Below are positions 6,302-6,783 of a stretch of DNA of 6,783 nucleotides, in pieces. Source of the stretch: Candidatus Aminicenantota bacterium (GTDB lineage Bacteria > Acidobacteriota > UBA6911 > RPQK01 > JAJDTT01); contig JAPOYZ010000356.1 in NCBI GenBank assembly GCA_026706325.1, positions 1 through 6,783 on the forward strand, read 5' to 3'. The position numbers were made by a program, and so were the translations under genes. The stretch's first letter is position 1; each line of letters starts with the position of its first letter. The notes below the pieces were generated by a model, which searched no databases, was not told where the DNA came from, and saw only the letters and a list, made by a program, of their open reading frames with translations.

Positions 6302-6783
6302 ATGGCTGACCCGTTGCCAGTAGAGTCCGTGATGCAGGTCGCTGGTGCGCACCTCGACGGTTCGGGGCACCCGCACCAGAACCGGCGTTCCGGAAGAGTC
6401 CTCCACTCGGAGCTCGACGTAGGAGGAGGCGACCGGCTGGTCTTCCTTGACCCAACGGTGGAGGTTGTCTCGACCCGAACGGCTCCGGAGCCGGTCCCGG
6501 GCACTCTCCGAGCGCCGCGACTCCAAGGCAGTGCGCTCACCGCCGCCGGAAATCTCCGCCGACTCCGTTGGAACCACAGCCCCGCTGGTGACGAACAGCA
6601 TCACCGAAGCCAGCCCTCCCAGAACCACGCGTCCCAAGTCGCCGCCGGACATGGAGCTTCCCGCAATCTTGCGGTAGAAGTCCGGCGGCGCTTTCACCCC
6701 CTGTCTGAGAGAACGATTCATTTTCTCCAGGCCCGCGAGGTCTTCATACAGTGCGCGGCAACCGGAGCATTCATGAAGGTGGG
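6299..6783 (-). CDS. zf-HC2-type membrane anti-sigma factor, C-terminal part (start beyond right edge)
   Basis: The minus-strand frame is open from the right edge to a TAG at 6301-6299, with 160 visible residues. The visible start reads HLHECSGCRALYEDLAGLEK, giving the H-x3-C-x2-C zinc motif of zf-HC2 anti-sigma domains, which bind and inhibit an ECF sigma factor in the cytoplasm. The ATG at 6721 lies inside this domain region and is not the real start. A cytoplasmic linker follows, then one transmembrane helix (about bases 6628-6572, VVLGGLASVMLFVTSGAVV). The periplasmic tail of ~90 residues is first Arg/Ser/Glu-rich and then possibly beta-stranded (VELRVEDSS, VLVRVPRTVEVR), ending HHGLYWQRVSH. 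The helix with a periplasmic tail fits regulation by proteolysis or ligand sensing, as in RseA/MucA-type factors. The sigma partner is expected just outside the window. The downstream PDZ protein is the natural candidate for a partner in signalling. The stop codon coincides with the edge of the palindromic element. Confidence 0.8.
   Translation of the reverse strand, partial: HLHECSGCRALYEDLAGLEKMNRSLRQGVKAPPDFYRKIAGSSMSGGDLGRVVLGGLASVMLFVTSGAVVPTESAEISGGGERTALESRRSESARDRLRSRSGRDNLHRWVKEDQPVASSYVELRVEDSSGTPVLVRVPRTVEVRTSDLHHGLYWQRVSH

Noticed and set aside
6120..6540. Minus-strand open frames crossing the palindromic element.
   Set aside because: They run through the inverted repeat and out of frame with the anti-sigma gene. 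Their proteins have no motif, and the element is better explained as a non-coding palindrome.
6299..6721. The anti-sigma gene starting at the ATG at 6721.
   Set aside because: The frame continues upstream into an H-x3-C-x2-C zinc motif at the window edge, so this Met is internal.

Overview
The window is GC-rich (roughly 60-65% by eye). Every gene I can support lies on the minus strand, so the biological order runs from high to low coordinates: partial zf-HC2 anti-sigma factor (right edge to 6299), a 160-bp palindromic MITE-like element, a secreted PDZ protein with a degenerate HtrA-like protease domain (6115-4715), a palindromic repeat cluster, uvrA (4610-1809), a GT-C-type membrane glycosyltransferase (1812-307), another hairpin repeat, and the first 70 codons of a secreted protein (210 to the left edge). 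The overall style suggests an environmental, Gram-negative-type bacterium, and I would guess Acidobacteriota. This rests on codon and GC character, many short dispersed palindromes, and ECF-type anti-sigma and PDZ genes beside housekeeping genes. It is an inference, not a demonstrated placement.

Right part (4715-6783): the zf-HC2 frame is already open at the right edge, where an H-x3-C-x2-C motif is followed by one transmembrane helix and a periplasmic tail. This predicts an ECF sigma factor gene just beyond the window. The next gene encodes an exported protein whose first half resembles an HtrA/DegP trypsin-like fold. The catalytic Asp and Ser positions are substituted, the His position appears to be as well, and two PDZ domains follow. 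The order resembles sigma/anti-sigma/HtrA stress modules (algU-mucA-mucD, rpoE-rseA-degS), but with a probable pseudoprotease. Between the two genes sits a near-complete 160-bp inverted repeat flanked by TA. Removing it with one TA copy leaves the two genes 21 nt apart.

Centre (1809-4610): a full-length, ordinary UvrA with both ABC ATPase cassettes and both C4 zinc modules. Its stop overlaps the start of the glycosyltransferase gene in an ATGA, so the two are probably translationally coupled although their functions are not obviously related.

Left part (1-1812): the glycosyltransferase has about 10 hydrophobic segments and appears to have acquired its last ~23 residues from a palindromic repeat that supplies its stop codon. 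A similar palindrome core (13 of 17 bases identical, with one compensatory pair change) occurs between the PDZ gene and uvrA, so this looks like a dispersed repeat family. The best candidates for something undescribed are the palindromic TA-flanked element, the pseudoprotease module, and the repeat-derived protein tail.
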